52,086 nt of DNA from an uncultured bacterium (GCA_949297805.1 CASFTG010000005.1:1-52086); one strand, 5' to 3'. Shown: positions 18,701-27,207, numbered from the stretch's first letter. Program-made: numbers and translations. Notes: generated by a model not told the origin, from the sequence alone.

Positions 18701-18795
18701 GGCGATGGGGTTGGAGTTGAGCTGGAAGTCGATTCGGCCGGGCCGCAGGCGACTAGAGTTAGCCCTAATAACGTCAGAAGCGGGGTCTTTTTCAT
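15769..18795 (-). CDS. Large modular surface lipoprotein (1008 aa)
   Basis: The precursor begins MKKTPLLTLLGLTLVACG: a short signal peptide with lipobox LVAC (Cys about residue 17). A Ser/Thr/Pro linker (about 20-46) follows. The body contains at least four diverged modules of about 200-250 residues, each opening with a helix-like L..LF....NYT(L/V) segment and continuing with beta strands carrying YYL.DGGKGE or YALADGTKGE type phrases. No enzymatic motif is seen. The strong GAGGAG 8 bases upstream fixes the start. It may resemble lipid- or ligand-binding LppX/LolA-like lipoproteins, which is a guess. It is monocistronic. Confidence 0.82.
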   Translation of the reverse strand: MKKTPLLTLLGLTLVACGPAESTSSSTPTPSPSTPPSTPTSTPIPIDIAKAIAPLTEPSIAFQAELDFQTYYSMSGEPHASIPTSIESALTPTMYYFAEFDEDGYYQYVEDYASEEGYACQHALYPDNTIGELLYLDENNQYIPFDEYHVNPFLGVEATAFTQQGEDLVLDLEAIGEAKAVAILYALTGYEDYPFDELRFTLGDDGVIDGGSFTGYEEMVSLTSGGLTTIVDVKINYEFRLVEQEDLDFAPISPFESKPEDAALQDLFDSLRDGNYTLEVTRIGGSGGSAARASFTDYYTEDLILHTQINNENKRVGNGYYLNSDQGLVEAVNLLDGQIQGTGIFQNEDVAISDFVSSFAFSPAVFDYIDGKYVLKNGYGFERYLQSTSPDQTWNYMGYLAFAEPGYTIELTEDGANFAYDYSYTDTTGTAVSGRIELSVSDIGTTVLDYPYIPYVPNPYDSWDDLGDEQIAIMKKYLGDDYLDLLPYIDIKLTGASTLPKWVDAAAGYANIALIYSNEETLHAAYDQFLADLTELGYEETGLVTDDFTRYALSLNGVEYSLGIKVVKNNLDQKDRYLYIRLYPQEAVEAPSLTEWLSANFTSSVNAVMTNTKQTTYYHLLDGGKGEFYQDGDLRTAVTHYTDGAYWKQGDAILVYDEALQAVDVYFETSTGELSYQNHVTGVASLEEYAVPRGYFPPNLLLSFLDYIEADENGGYKVNAAVESTAVTQLAAGAFGDNVTGRTLSGLSIDFDGESLTLSFTVGRVAGNYYVEDEYAILIDQVGEASIDLTGLPPMSLATYFATFFASSDNSIGAYTKTVATYALADGTKGELQSSTVTAFKAEIDDTRVQTTDNDGGKMLFAEEIGTLSIYDELSSGGYGDPLTTYQGIGIADYLASNSSITGVLFPSTISQFGNYLTPVVGMTETYDVVAAARSTVAAALLSVTWRDSLPSGAEISEIRLTLNNANELSIVLKLSEEIDSSTLRESTYTFLISSPGAVDLSGIAVGS

Positions 18796-18817
18796 AAAAT
18801 CTCCTCGTTTTGACCTT

Positions 18818-18846
18818 TATTAAAACATGGAGTCCGCTTTAGGCAA
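18818..18846 (-). promoter_or_regulatory. Promoter of the 1008-aa lipoprotein gene
   Basis: Minus strand: TTGCCT, 17 bases, TTAATA, then a short leader with GAGGAG before ATG 18795. This is an ordinary leadered promoter, in contrast with its neighbours. Confidence 0.5.
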
Positions 18847-18871
18847 CAAAAAGATTATTGGGCGAAATGAC

Positions 18872-19897
18872 TCAGTAAACCTTCCCTTGCTTCTTAGCCG
18901 CCTTATAGGCTCTATGGCTAACTTTCCGTCTTTCTTTCTCGGCCTTTTTCTCGGCCTTCTTCATTTGCTTAAGCTGTTTCTTGCTCGGGGTATTGGGGCT
19001 GATCTCGGCTGGTCCTTTCTTCCCGTATTGGGATAGGAAAGGCGGAACGGTTTTCGGGTCGACGTAATATTGGTCGCCAGAGAGCCGTTTCAGCTCGGCC
19101 TTATTGGCTGCCACCTCGATCTTCATCCCCATCGTTTGCCCGCTTCGGGCCATCTGGGTCAACCGGATGGCCTCGAGGCCCTTCCGGGTTTCGGCCCCGG
19201 AATAGACCAGGTATTCAATGGCCGAGGGGGTCAATTTCAAATTCGATTCGGGAGCGATATAAGGCTCATAAAGGAATTCGCAGAGCTCGGGGTATTTCCG
19301 TTTGGCGAACAGTTTCTTAAAGGTTTTCTTGTCCTTGCGGTACTGTTTGCTCCGCATGAGCCGAACTCTCCGGAGTTTGTATATCTCCCGATACTTCGGG
19401 GCGATGAGCCAGGGATCGAAGAAAGCGAAGACGCAGGCTAAGCCATGAATGCCGACGAAGGCGTATTTCCCGTATTTATAAACCTGCAAGACGATCTGCA
19501 TGTATTGGTCTTTGAAGTACTTCGGAAGCAAGACGATGATCAGCATCGCCAAAATGACGACGAAAGAAGACAAAGACTCGAGGCCGGCCAAAAAGGAAAA
19601 GGCCTTCTTCCGATGGGCCATGATGGTGGTCAAGATGAAGATAAGGATCGTCCCGGGCAAGCAGAAGAGGACCCAGAGGTAATCATTCATCAGCTCCGGC
19701 CCATAAAGATGGACATCAAGATAGGGGACGGTGAAATCGATCTTAAGCAAAAGGTTATCGAGGAAGGCGACTTTCCCGACCATATACTTGGTCAGGAAGC
19801 CAGCGAGAAGGACTAGTAAGAAGACGATTCCTAAAATCGGGATATAGATGCGCGGACGGGAACGGCGAGCCGAAGCTAGCAGGGAGTTGGTAACCAT
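18872..19897 (-). CDS. Membrane protein with basic cytoplasmic tail, unknown function
   Basis: A 341-residue protein I do not recognise. Four hydrophobic helices lie in the N-terminal half (about residues 17-40, 70-92, 105-125, 145-165). The C-terminal 170 residues are hydrophilic and very basic, ending in a Lys/Arg-rich stretch (KKQLKQMKKAEKKAEKERR), so it may contact nucleic acid or acidic lipids. I chose ATG 19897 because the -10 box TACAAT ends 6 bases upstream; the longer frame would run into the clpB terminator. Confidence 0.75.
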   Translation of the reverse strand: MVTNSLLASARRSRPRIYIPILGIVFLLVLLAGFLTKYMVGKVAFLDNLLLKIDFTVPYLDVHLYGPELMNDYLWVLFCLPGTILIFILTTIMAHRKKAFSFLAGLESLSSFVVILAMLIIVLLPKYFKDQYMQIVLQVYKYGKYAFVGIHGLACVFAFFDPWLIAPKYREIYKLRRVRLMRSKQYRKDKKTFKKLFAKRKYPELCEFLYEPYIAPESNLKLTPSAIEYLVYSGAETRKGLEAIRLTQMARSGQTMGMKIEVAANKAELKRLSGDQYYVDPKTVPPFLSQYGKKGPAEISPNTPSKKQLKQMKKAEKKAEKERRKVSHRAYKAAKKQGKVY

Positions 19898-19903
19898 GAC
19901 TGT

Positions 19904-19932
19904 ATTGTACCACCCAGGATAAATTGACCGAA
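19904..19932 (-). promoter_or_regulatory. Promoter of the membrane protein gene (leaderless geometry)
   Basis: Minus strand: weak TTCGGT, 17 bases, TACAAT, 6 bases, ATG (19897). No Shine-Dalgarno. Confidence 0.45.
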
Positions 19933-19945
19933 TAGGATATTGAGG

Positions 19946-19978
19946 CAAAAAGAAAAGCCAAGGGATTGTTCCCTTGGC
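19946..19978 (-). terminator. Rho-independent terminator of clpB
   Basis: Minus strand: GCCAAGGGA, loop ACAA, TCCCTTGGC, then TTTTCTTTTTG. A perfect 9-bp stem starting 10 bases after the clpB stop. Confidence 0.93.
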
Positions 19979-19987
19979 CAAAGAAGG

Positions 19988-22111
19988 TTAGGCCTTCTTG
20001 ATGACGATGGCTTTCCCGTCGTAATCGACGAGGTATTTCTCCTTGGTGGAGAGGGTCCCGTCGATAATCGCGGTGGCCAAAGCCGTTTCGACTTGGTCCT
20101 GGATGAACCGCTTCAAGGGCCGAGCCCCGAATTCGCCGGAATACGCCGAATCGAGGACGTAATGCTCGAGGGCCGGGGTGAAGCTGACCGAGTAATATTG
20201 CTCGGTTAATCGGGCCTGCAGCTCTTTAAGCATCTTCTCGACGATAAGCAGCTGAGTATCCTTCGACAACGGATTGAAGTAGACGATCTCATCAATCCGG
20301 TTGAGGAACTCGGGCTTGAAGGTATGGGCCAATAATTGCTTTACCGCCTCCTTATCGCCTTTAAGCAAGTATTCCGAACCAAGGTTGCTGGTCATGATGA
20401 TGACGGTGTTCTTGAAGTCGACCAGTCGGCCTTGGCTATCGGTGAGCCGGCCTTCATCAAGCACTTGCAGCAATAGGTTGAACACCTCGGGGTTGGCCTT
20501 CTCTATCTCATCGAAGAGAACGATGGAATAAGGATTCCGCCGCACTTTCTCGGTGAGCTGGCCCCCTTCTTCATAGCCGACATATCCCGGCGGGGCGCCG
20601 ATTAGACGCGAGACCGAGTACTTTTCCATATACTCGGACATATCGATCCGGATGATGTTGTTCTCGTTGTCGAAGAGGGCTTCGGCCAAGGCTTTGCTGA
20701 CCTCGGTCTTGCCGACCCCCGTCGGACCGAGGAAGAGGAAGGAGCCGATCGGCCGGTTGGGGTTTTTGATCCCCGCCCGTTGCCGGAGGATAGCGTTACT
20801 TACTAAGGTGATGGCTTCCTCTTGCCCGATGACCCGTTTTTCCAAGGTCGACTTGAGTTCGAGCACCTTCTCCCGGTCGCCTTTGGCGATCCGCGAGACC
20901 GGAATCCCGGTCATCCGCGAGACGATGTTGGCGATCTCCTGTTCGTCAACCACTTCATTCACTAAACGGTCGGCGCCGGAGTTCTCCTTCAAGACGGCGT
21001 TGAGTTTTTGCTCAAGCGAAGGAATGACCTGGTATTGGAGACGGCTGGCTTCCTGGTAATCCCCGGAAGTGAACTTATTGGAAAGATCAAACTTGTATTT
21101 CTCGAGTTGCTTCTTCAGCTCCTTGGCTTCGTTGACCGAGGCTTTCTCCTTGTCCCATTCGGCCTTTAATGAGTCGAAGTTGGCTTTCTCCTTGCTTAAT
21201 TCCTCCTCGAGGGCGGAGAGCCGTTTCTGGCTCGATTCGTCCTTTTCCTTGGCGAGGGCCACCCGTTCGATCTCCAGTTGCCGGATCTTCCGGTTGCTTT
21301 CGTCTAACTCGGTCGGCATTGATTCGATCTCGACCTTGATGGAAGCGCAGGCCTCATCGAGCAAGTCGATGGCCTTATCGGGGAGGAAGCGGTTGGTGAT
21401 GTAACGGTTGGAGAGGGTGGCGGCGCTCACTAACGCCCCATCGGTGATCCGAACGCCATGATAGGATTCGAATCTTTCTTTTAATCCTCGGAGGATCGAG
21501 ATGGTGTCGGCCACGCTTGGCTCGCCAACCATGACCGGCTGGAATCGCCGTTCCAAAGCCCTATCCTTCTCGATGTATTCGCGGTACTCATTTAAAGTGG
21601 TGGCCCCGATGCAGCTGATCTCGCCTCTAGCCAGCATCGGCTTAAGCATATTCGAGGCGTCAAGGGCCCCATCGGCTTTCCCGGCCCCAACGATCAGATG
21701 GATCTCATCGATGAAGAGGATGGTCTTGCCATTGGTTTCCTTGATTTTGTTAAGGACCGCCTTCAAGCGTTCCTCAAATTCGCCCCGGTATTTGGCCCCG
21801 GCGACCAGGGCCCCCATGTCGAGCTCATAGACTTCCTTGCCTGTAAGCGAGGCCGGGACGTCGTTTTTGACGATCCGTTCGGCTAAGCCTTCGACGATGG
21901 CGGTTTTGCCAACGCCCGGCTCGCCTAATAAGACGACGTTGTTTTTGGTCTTCCGGGCTAAGACCTGAATGACTTTGCGGATTTCCTCATCCCGCCCGAT
22001 GACGGGGTCGAGTTTGCCTTCCCGGACGGCATCGCAGACATTGCGGCCGAATTTCTCCAAGACGTGGGGGTCGTTGGCGTAATCGACCGGACCGGTTTCT
22101 TGCATATTCAT
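19988..22111 (-). CDS. clpB: ClpB-type disaggregase lacking the N-terminal domain
   Basis: A 707-residue AAA+ chaperone that, with the DnaK system, extracts proteins from aggregates in the cytoplasm. Two ATPase modules are present: Walker A GEPGVGKT (about residue 60) and GPTGVGKT (about 459), with Walker B FIDEIH and LFDEIE. Between them lies a long coiled-coil middle domain (about 270-390), which separates ClpB from ClpC/ClpE. The usual Clp_N repeat domain of about 150 residues is absent; the protein opens just before the first AAA+ module, as in Mollicutes ClpB. AAGGAGG 9-10 bases upstream fixes the start. A CIRCE operator precedes it, and a strong terminator ends it. Confidence 0.95.
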   Translation of the reverse strand: MNMQETGPVDYANDPHVLEKFGRNVCDAVREGKLDPVIGRDEEIRKVIQVLARKTKNNVVLLGEPGVGKTAIVEGLAERIVKNDVPASLTGKEVYELDMGALVAGAKYRGEFEERLKAVLNKIKETNGKTILFIDEIHLIVGAGKADGALDASNMLKPMLARGEISCIGATTLNEYREYIEKDRALERRFQPVMVGEPSVADTISILRGLKERFESYHGVRITDGALVSAATLSNRYITNRFLPDKAIDLLDEACASIKVEIESMPTELDESNRKIRQLEIERVALAKEKDESSQKRLSALEEELSKEKANFDSLKAEWDKEKASVNEAKELKKQLEKYKFDLSNKFTSGDYQEASRLQYQVIPSLEQKLNAVLKENSGADRLVNEVVDEQEIANIVSRMTGIPVSRIAKGDREKVLELKSTLEKRVIGQEEAITLVSNAILRQRAGIKNPNRPIGSFLFLGPTGVGKTEVSKALAEALFDNENNIIRIDMSEYMEKYSVSRLIGAPPGYVGYEEGGQLTEKVRRNPYSIVLFDEIEKANPEVFNLLLQVLDEGRLTDSQGRLVDFKNTVIIMTSNLGSEYLLKGDKEAVKQLLAHTFKPEFLNRIDEIVYFNPLSKDTQLLIVEKMLKELQARLTEQYYSVSFTPALEHYVLDSAYSGEFGARPLKRFIQDQVETALATAIIDGTLSTKEKYLVDYDGKAIVIKKA

Positions 22112-22138
22112 ATTCGGTTTGCCTCCTTTTCCGGATAA

Positions 22139-22166
22139 ACTATAACGGAAAAATTAGCACTCGCAA
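22139..22166 (-). promoter_or_regulatory. clpB promoter
   Basis: Minus strand: TTGCGA (22166-22161), 16 bases, TATAGT (22144-22139), followed by a leader with AAGGAGG at about 22128-22122. The -35 lies inside the CIRCE element, so HrcA binding would block polymerase. Confidence 0.7.
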
Positions 22167-22180
22167 GTGGTGAGTGCTAA
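22154..22180. promoter_or_regulatory. CIRCE operator (HrcA binding site)
   Basis: TTAGCACTC, 9-base spacer, GAGTGCTAA: an exact match to the CIRCE consensus. HrcA represses heat-shock operons through this element; here the target is clpB. The hrcA gene itself is not in the window. Confidence 0.97.
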
Positions 22181-22190
22181 AAAATATGCT

Positions 22191-22745
22191 TTAAGCCCGA
22201 CTCTTCCTTAAGGAAGCAATTTGTTTATCGATTGAAGAAAATAGTTGACCCCGGTCCCCTTCGGTCGACGTTAGGGCCAATTTGGTCTTCTCAACGTACC
22301 CCTCTTCGTCTTCTTTTAAGGCGAAGCCAGCCTCGGCGGAGCGTTCAAGCTCGTAAGCCAAAGAGAAGATATAGTTTAGATGGGAAAAGGATTCATCATG
22401 ATGCTCTAAGCCCCAATATAGGGCGATATAAAGGGAGGCCATCATCCCCAACGGGGACAGTTCGCTTGGGAAGCGGTAAACATAGCCATCGGATTCAAGC
22501 CGCCCGGTGTCATAGGCACCTAAGGCTAAAGAGGGGAGATAATCCAATAAGGACTGGTCCCGGCGGATATGGGGGAGCAATAAATACAGCAAGGAGAAGA
22601 TCTCGCCAAATCCCCGGGATGGGGGCTCTTTCCCCTGACAAAGGGGATAGTATTCATCCTCGATCAACTTCACGGTGACGCCAAAATGATAGGCTAGCGA
22701 TAAGACCGCCTTTTTGTCCATCCTGACGCCGGAATTCTCTTCCAT
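22191..22745 (-). CDS. Hypothetical protein (184 aa)
   Basis: No family recognised. The protein is soluble and mostly helical, with an early LSLAYHFGVTVKLIEDEYYPL segment and a middle GMMASLYIALYWGLEHHDESF segment; it carries no signal peptide and no metal or nucleotide motif. The start at 22745 is supported by an excellent promoter (TTGATA-16-TATAAT) whose -10 box ends 6 bases before ATG. Its stop lies 10 bases before the CIRCE element, so it is transcribed toward clpB and some read-through is possible. Confidence 0.7.
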   Translation of the reverse strand: MEENSGVRMDKKAVLSLAYHFGVTVKLIEDEYYPLCQGKEPPSRGFGEIFSLLYLLLPHIRRDQSLLDYLPSLALGAYDTGRLESDGYVYRFPSELSPLGMMASLYIALYWGLEHHDESFSHLNYIFSLAYELERSAEAGFALKEDEEGYVEKTKLALTSTEGDRGQLFSSIDKQIASLRKSRA

Positions 22746-22751
22746 GTCGGC

Positions 22752-22779
22752 ATTATAGGATTGGAAGAGGGAATATCAA
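22752..22779 (-). promoter_or_regulatory. Near-consensus promoter with leaderless geometry
   Basis: Minus strand: TTGATA (22779-22774), 16 bases, TATAAT (22757-22752), then GTCGGC-complement (6 bases) and ATG at 22745. The distance places the transcription start on or beside the A of ATG. Confidence 0.75.
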
Positions 22780-22841
22780 ATGAAAGTTTTTATCAAAGAT
22801 AAAGTTCTCTAAGAGCAGGAAAACGCCCGTCAGTCAAATAT

Positions 22842-22869
22842 TTTACAAACAATTTACATTGGATACACT
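22842..22869 (+). promoter_or_regulatory. Promoter of a 24-codon ORF (leaderless geometry)
   Basis: TTTACA (22842-22847), 16 bases, TACACT (22864-22869), 6 bases, ATG (22876). It has the same spacing as the divergent promoter at 22752-22779. Confidence 0.5.
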
Positions 22870-22875
22870 CATAAA

Positions 22876-22950
22876 ATGAGGAAAGTCAATGAATTTGAGT
22901 TGGAGTTAAGTCAACCGTCCGAAAAAAAAAAAAAAAAAGCCCCTTTTTAA
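22876..22950 (+). CDS. Candidate 24-aa leader peptide with oligo-lysine run
   Basis: A short frame, MRKVNEFELELSQPSE followed by five lysines and APF, ending in TAA. The lysines are encoded inside a run of 17 A (22922-22938), a sequence prone to replication and transcriptional slippage. The only support for expression is the promoter geometry immediately upstream, which matches other genes here. It precedes the diguanylate cyclase operon and could be a regulatory leader peptide; it could equally be a chance frame. AAAAAG(22934-22939)/CTTTTT at the run's edge could also form a small hairpin. Confidence 0.35.
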   Translation: MRKVNEFELELSQPSEKKKKKAPF

Positions 22951-23028
22951 GTTGAGTAAAAATACCTCTTTATCTCGTTATTCCCGAAAAGTGCCGGTTG
23001 CTTAGTTGTCAATAAAAAAGTAGAAATT

Positions 23029-23052
23029 AGGAAATTTATGACGAAATTTCCT
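23029..23052. promoter_or_regulatory. Inverted repeat, putative operator of the diguanylate cyclase operon
   Basis: AGGAAATTT (23029-23037), spacer ATGACG, AAATTTCCT (23044-23052): a perfect 9+9 dyad, flanked by a further AAGTAG/CTACTT pair. It sits 19 bases upstream of the -35 box and looks like a dimeric repressor or activator site. Confidence 0.5.
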
Positions 23053-23071
23053 ACTTCAAAAGGCATAACTC

Positions 23072-23100
23072 TTGACGGAAAAAACGATTTTTTCTATGTT
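23072..23100 (+). promoter_or_regulatory. Promoter of the diguanylate cyclase operon
   Basis: TTGACG (23072-23077), 17 bases, TATGTT (23095-23100). Transcription would start near 23107, upstream of the ATG at 23147. Confidence 0.5.
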
Positions 23101-23146
23101 ATTTTCACGACCCTCACACCCGAGGGAAACCAATAGTTTATTTGCC

Positions 23147-24229
23147 ATGGAAAGCCGGAAACGTCTCCTAGCAATAGACCATTCGTTGCTAGCCGAGCAC
23201 ATTAACAAAAACCGCATTGCCATCCTAATCCTCAATTACGGCTTAGGGGCTTTTTGTCTAATCTACGGGACCATCATTTTGATCTATCACTTCCTGCTCG
23301 AACCCCACAATGGCTGGTACCACATCGAGCGGACCACCCTTCTATATTTGTTGGCGTTCCTGGGCTTCTTCACCGCCGCCACTTTGCACCTTTTGCAGCA
23401 TAAAGTGCGTTTTCGGCGTCGAATGACCGTTTTCCATTACTATTTCATCGCTTTCACCATCCTCTTGGCCATCCTCTCGGTCGCCTTGGCCTATGCTGAA
23501 CTCGCCTCGGGCGTCATGCCGGTCTCCTACTTCACCTTCATGACCATCTTGGCCTTCTTCTTCGTCCCCGATCCATTCTTAATCGCCGGATTGGAGGTAG
23601 TCGGGACGACCGTCTTATTGCTTTTATGCCACTTCACCGGCTTGACCATGAACGAGCATGATTACGCCAACTTCATCCTCTATGCCATCGTCATGGTCGT
23701 CGCCGTCGGGGTCCGCTACACCGGGATCATGTACGGCCACCGGTCGGAGAAGAAAATGGCCAACCTCGCCTATACCGACGAATTGACCCTCATCCCCAAT
23801 CGCAAACGGTTGGAAATCGACGTCAACGCGTTCCTGCAGAAAGGGGAGCCCTTCACCATCTTGATGGCCGACCTCGATGGCTTAAAGGAAATCAACGACC
23901 GGGAAGGCCATTCAAGAGGCGACGATGTGATCGTCGGTTCGGCCAATGCTTTAGCCCACCACTTCGAACACTGCTACCGTTATGGCGGGGACGAGTTCGT
24001 CGTCTTGACCACCGCCCCCGAGTCCGAACTTAAACGGGGGTTGAAGGAAATAAAAAAGGAGTTAGAGAATTTAGGCGTCACCGCCTCTTTTGGCTTATAT
24101 TCCGCCAAGCCGGGTGATTCCCGCGACTATTGCTTCGCCGAAGTCGACCGGCGGCTCTATGAATCGAAGAAAGCCGGCAAAGGGCTCTTCAACGGGCGGG
24201 GCTTCGAAGAGGAGGCCACCCAAGCATGA
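23147..24229 (+). CDS. Membrane-bound diguanylate cyclase (GGDEF), first of a pair
   Basis: About 360 residues: six hydrophobic helices in the N-terminal half (roughly 25-200) form a membrane sensor, followed by a GGDEF domain. The active-site motif is RYGGDEFVV, preceded by the metal and substrate motif MADLDGLKEINDREGHSRGDD, so the cyclase making c-di-GMP from GTP looks intact. The RxxD inhibitory site five residues before GGDEF is not present, so classic product inhibition is unlikely. Start is uncertain: ATG 23147 is preferred because ATG 23096 lies inside the -10 box. The stop overlaps the next start (ATGA). Confidence 0.88.
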   Translation: MESRKRLLAIDHSLLAEHINKNRIAILILNYGLGAFCLIYGTIILIYHFLLEPHNGWYHIERTTLLYLLAFLGFFTAATLHLLQHKVRFRRRMTVFHYYFIAFTILLAILSVALAYAELASGVMPVSYFTFMTILAFFFVPDPFLIAGLEVVGTTVLLLLCHFTGLTMNEHDYANFILYAIVMVVAVGVRYTGIMYGHRSEKKMANLAYTDELTLIPNRKRLEIDVNAFLQKGEPFTILMADLDGLKEINDREGHSRGDDVIVGSANALAHHFEHCYRYGGDEFVVLTTAPESELKRGLKEIKKELENLGVTASFGLYSAKPGDSRDYCFAEVDRRLYESKKAGKGLFNGRGFEEEATQA

Positions 24230-25269
24230 ACAACCGCTTCTATACCCATATCCGAATCATCGGCTCGGCTCTGATTGAACGAAGAAAGCTGATCTTCATC
24301 CTCTGCGTGTTCCTCTTCGCCCTCGGTTTATTCGAAGGCTTCTACTGTGGCTTCTTCACTTATCCGGTGTCGAAACCGGCCGCCATCACCTATATCGCCA
24401 TCTACGCAGTGCTGACCTTGATGTCGCTCGCGGCCATCCTACTTATCTATTTCACCGAAAAGAAGGACAAAGGTTTCTGGAAGGAGGCGACCTATTCAAC
24501 CTTCTTCGTCTTCTTCGCCGTCTACATGATGATCTTCGCCGTCCTCTCGGCCTATTTGGAGGCGGCCCACAATGACGCCAAACCCTTATCCTATTTCGTC
24601 GTGGCGGCCGCCGTCCCCTTGATAATCTTGATGCACCCGACCACCAGCTTCACTTTGCAGATCGGCGGCTGCATCGCCTTATGCTTCGCCCTGAGTTCCA
24701 TTCCCGAGGTCAACTTCTCCTGGGTCAATTACATCGGGGCCATGGTCTTCACCGGCGTCATGTGCGTCGCCTGCTACGCCTCCTTTGCCTATAGCAAGGC
24801 CCATTACCTTGGATATAACAAGTTACGGAAGGAATCCTTGATTGACGAGTTGACCAACCTCGGCAACCGGCGGAACCTCGATAAGCAGATCGCCTATGTC
24901 GCGAGGTTAAAGACCGCCTATGTCTTCGCCGTCTGCGACGTCGACCACTTCAAGATGGTCAATGACCTCAAAGGCCACGGGTATGGGGACGAGGCCCTTC
25001 GCATCGTCGCCGATACGCTTCGTCGTTACTTCCAATACGCCTATCGTTGGGGCGGGGACGAGTTCGCCATCATCACCCGGCTCAATAAAGAAGAGACCCT
25101 CCATCGCTTGGAGATGGCTAACGATAACCTCCGCAAACATAACCTAAGTCTCTCGGTCGGCCTCTACTGCGCCACCCCCGGGGAGGCCGGTGAATTGGCC
25201 TTCCAACGGGCTGACTCGGCATTGCTGCAAGCCAAAAGCCACCGCGAAGGCGGAATCGTCATCTACTAA
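24226..25269 (+). CDS. Membrane-bound diguanylate cyclase (GGDEF), second of a pair
   Basis: A 347-residue protein with the same layout as its neighbour: six N-terminal membrane helices (about residues 20-190) and a C-terminal GGDEF domain with DVDHFKMVNDLKGHGYGDEALR and RWGGDEFAI. The catalytic residues are intact, and again no RxxD inhibitory site is visible. It is translationally coupled to the first cyclase by a four-base overlap, and the two are probably tandem duplicates that could act as a heterodimer (inference). No EAL or HD-GYP phosphodiesterase and no PilZ effector is in the window. Confidence 0.92.
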   Translation: MNNRFYTHIRIIGSALIERRKLIFILCVFLFALGLFEGFYCGFFTYPVSKPAAITYIAIYAVLTLMSLAAILLIYFTEKKDKGFWKEATYSTFFVFFAVYMMIFAVLSAYLEAAHNDAKPLSYFVVAAAVPLIILMHPTTSFTLQIGGCIALCFALSSIPEVNFSWVNYIGAMVFTGVMCVACYASFAYSKAHYLGYNKLRKESLIDELTNLGNRRNLDKQIAYVARLKTAYVFAVCDVDHFKMVNDLKGHGYGDEALRIVADTLRRYFQYAYRWGGDEFAIITRLNKEETLHRLEMANDNLRKHNLSLSVGLYCATPGEAGELAFQRADSALLQAKSHREGGIVIY

Positions 25270-25271
25270 GA

Positions 25272-25291
25272 AGCCTCAATCGAGGCTTTTT
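25272..25291 (+). terminator. Rho-independent terminator of the diguanylate cyclase operon
   Basis: AGCCTC (25272-25277), loop AATC, GAGGCT (25282-25287), then a T run. The convergent FtsX-type gene ends inside the tail. Confidence 0.88.
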
Positions 25292-27200
25292 CAGTCGAGC
25301 TGCTTAAGCGAAGAATTCATATCGATATGGGCGATATGGGGCGAGAGGATCAAATTGACCAAGACCGTCGAGATGATGATTAGGATTGGGGAGGCTAAAT
25401 AGGAATACCATTGGACGTCGCTAAGCTCCCCAAACTGGAGAAAATCGAAGGCCCAATAGACGACCCCGGTTCCGACCCCGACGCCTAAAATCGAAGCGAG
25501 GATAACGATGAAGATGATCTCGCGGAAGGTATAAAGCGAGCATTCGACGTTATGGTAGCCCAAGACCTTTAAGGTCGCGATCTCCCGTTTTCGGTCCTCG
25601 ATGTTCATATTGGCCAAGGAATAAATGACCGTAACGGCCAAGGCGATGGCTAAAAGGATGATGACGGCACTGATGCTGCCCATCGAGGAGGCGACCCGGC
25701 CGAATAAAGGATCATCGGTCATGGCCGAGGAGGCGTCATTAAGGGCAAAGCCCAACATGACGATAACCGTTCCCCCGATGACCGATAAGGTGGTGAGGAT
25801 TAGGTTCTTCTTTTGTCGGAAGATATTCCTTAAGCTGCTCTTCCAGGAGAAGGAGATCCGTTTCCATAACGGCTTGATCCGTTCGAGCCAAATCTTCTTC
25901 CCCGGCTTCGGGGCCTTTTCCTTCAATAGCTCGGCCGGCACTTCCCTTAAATAGGTTAAGGCGATATAGGTCGTGACCAATAAGGAGACGACCACCACCC
26001 CGATGGCGATAAGAGTCCCGGTCAAGGTGAAGAAGGAAAGATAGAACGGGCCCATCGTGAAGACGGTTTCGTAGGCGGAGAATAAAAGCAATGGCAATAA
26101 CGGCGTCCCGGCCAAAAAGCCCGCTAGACACCCCGTCGCGGCCGAGAAGAAGGCGAAGAAAAGGAACTTGCCGGCAATCGAGGTCTTATTGAAGCCTAAG
26201 GAGGCGTAGCAGCCGATCTCGCTCCGTTCGTCTTTCATTAAGCGCTGCATGGTGATGAGGTTGATGAGGGCGCAGATGACGATGAAGAAGCAAGGGATGA
26301 CCAGCGAGATCCCCCGGACCTTATCGTTATAGTAATCGAACATGGCATAGGAGGTATTCTCCTCCATGGTCAAGACCTCGGCCCCGTCTCCTAACAAGGC
26401 TTTGACCTCATTGGCTTTGCTTTCCATCTCTTCCTTGTAAGAAGAAGTTAGATACTCGGGCTTGTTCTTAAACGTCAAATAGCAATCGGTGACCGGAAAG
26501 AAGGAATCGATGTCGATATTGAACATCTCGGCCATCGTCTGATTAAGGACGGTTTGGAGATAATAACGGTCAAGATAGAAGATGCCTTCGATGTATTCGT
26601 CTTCCTCCGAATCGATCATCGCCGTCTCAGGGGCGGTGCAGCGGTAGAGACTGTTCTTTCCCAAGGAAACGACCTTATAGTCTTCAGCGGCGGGGAAAGT
26701 GAACATATTAGCCATCATCCCTGCCTGCTCTTTGACAGCCTCCACCACCGTCTGCAAAGGATCAAAGCCCAGCGCTTGCCCTACTTCGTATTCCCCAATG
26801 CCTTGGATCGCCACCACTTCGCTAAGGGCGCTCGGATAGGTTTCGGCCTCGGGTTTGGCCATATCCATCGATTCCATATCGACCAGGTAGACCCGATAGT
26901 AATGGTCATCATCATTAGGTGAGAAATCGTAGGAGAAGAAAGAAAAGCTATCCTCATAATCGGAAATTCCCTGCAAAGCCTGGATATCCTCATCCGAAAA
27001 GCCGGATTCGGAGGTGGATTTAACGATTAAATCCGGCGGATTGTCGTCATAGCCTAAGACGAAGGACTGCTCAAACGAATCAGGGCAGGCGGCGAGGCCA
27101 CTGGAGACGAAAACCGAGATGAGGCAAATGAAGAAATTGGCCAAAAACCTCCCTTTATTATGGGAGACCATCCGGAATAACGTCTTGCTGTAGGCCTTCA

Positions 27201-27207
<7 letters not shown>
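25291..27207 (-). CDS. FtsX/MacB-type ABC transporter permease
   Basis: A 638-residue membrane protein: one N-terminal helix (about 18-40), an extracellular domain of about 260 residues, then an FtsX domain with three helices (IPCFFIVICALINLITMQRLMKDERSEIG start). A second FtsX domain at the C-terminus contains the signature NIEDRKREIATLKVLGYHN. Such permeases, paired with a LolD/MacB-like ATPase, work as mechanotransmitters or in export and antimicrobial-peptide resistance rather than classical uptake. It overlaps the ATPase gene by seven bases. Substrate unknown. Confidence 0.9.

Noticed and set aside
22781..22812. A 10-codon ATG frame (MKVFIKDKVL) just upstream of the 24-codon ORF promoter.
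   Set aside because: Too short, and no promoter or ribosome site supports it.
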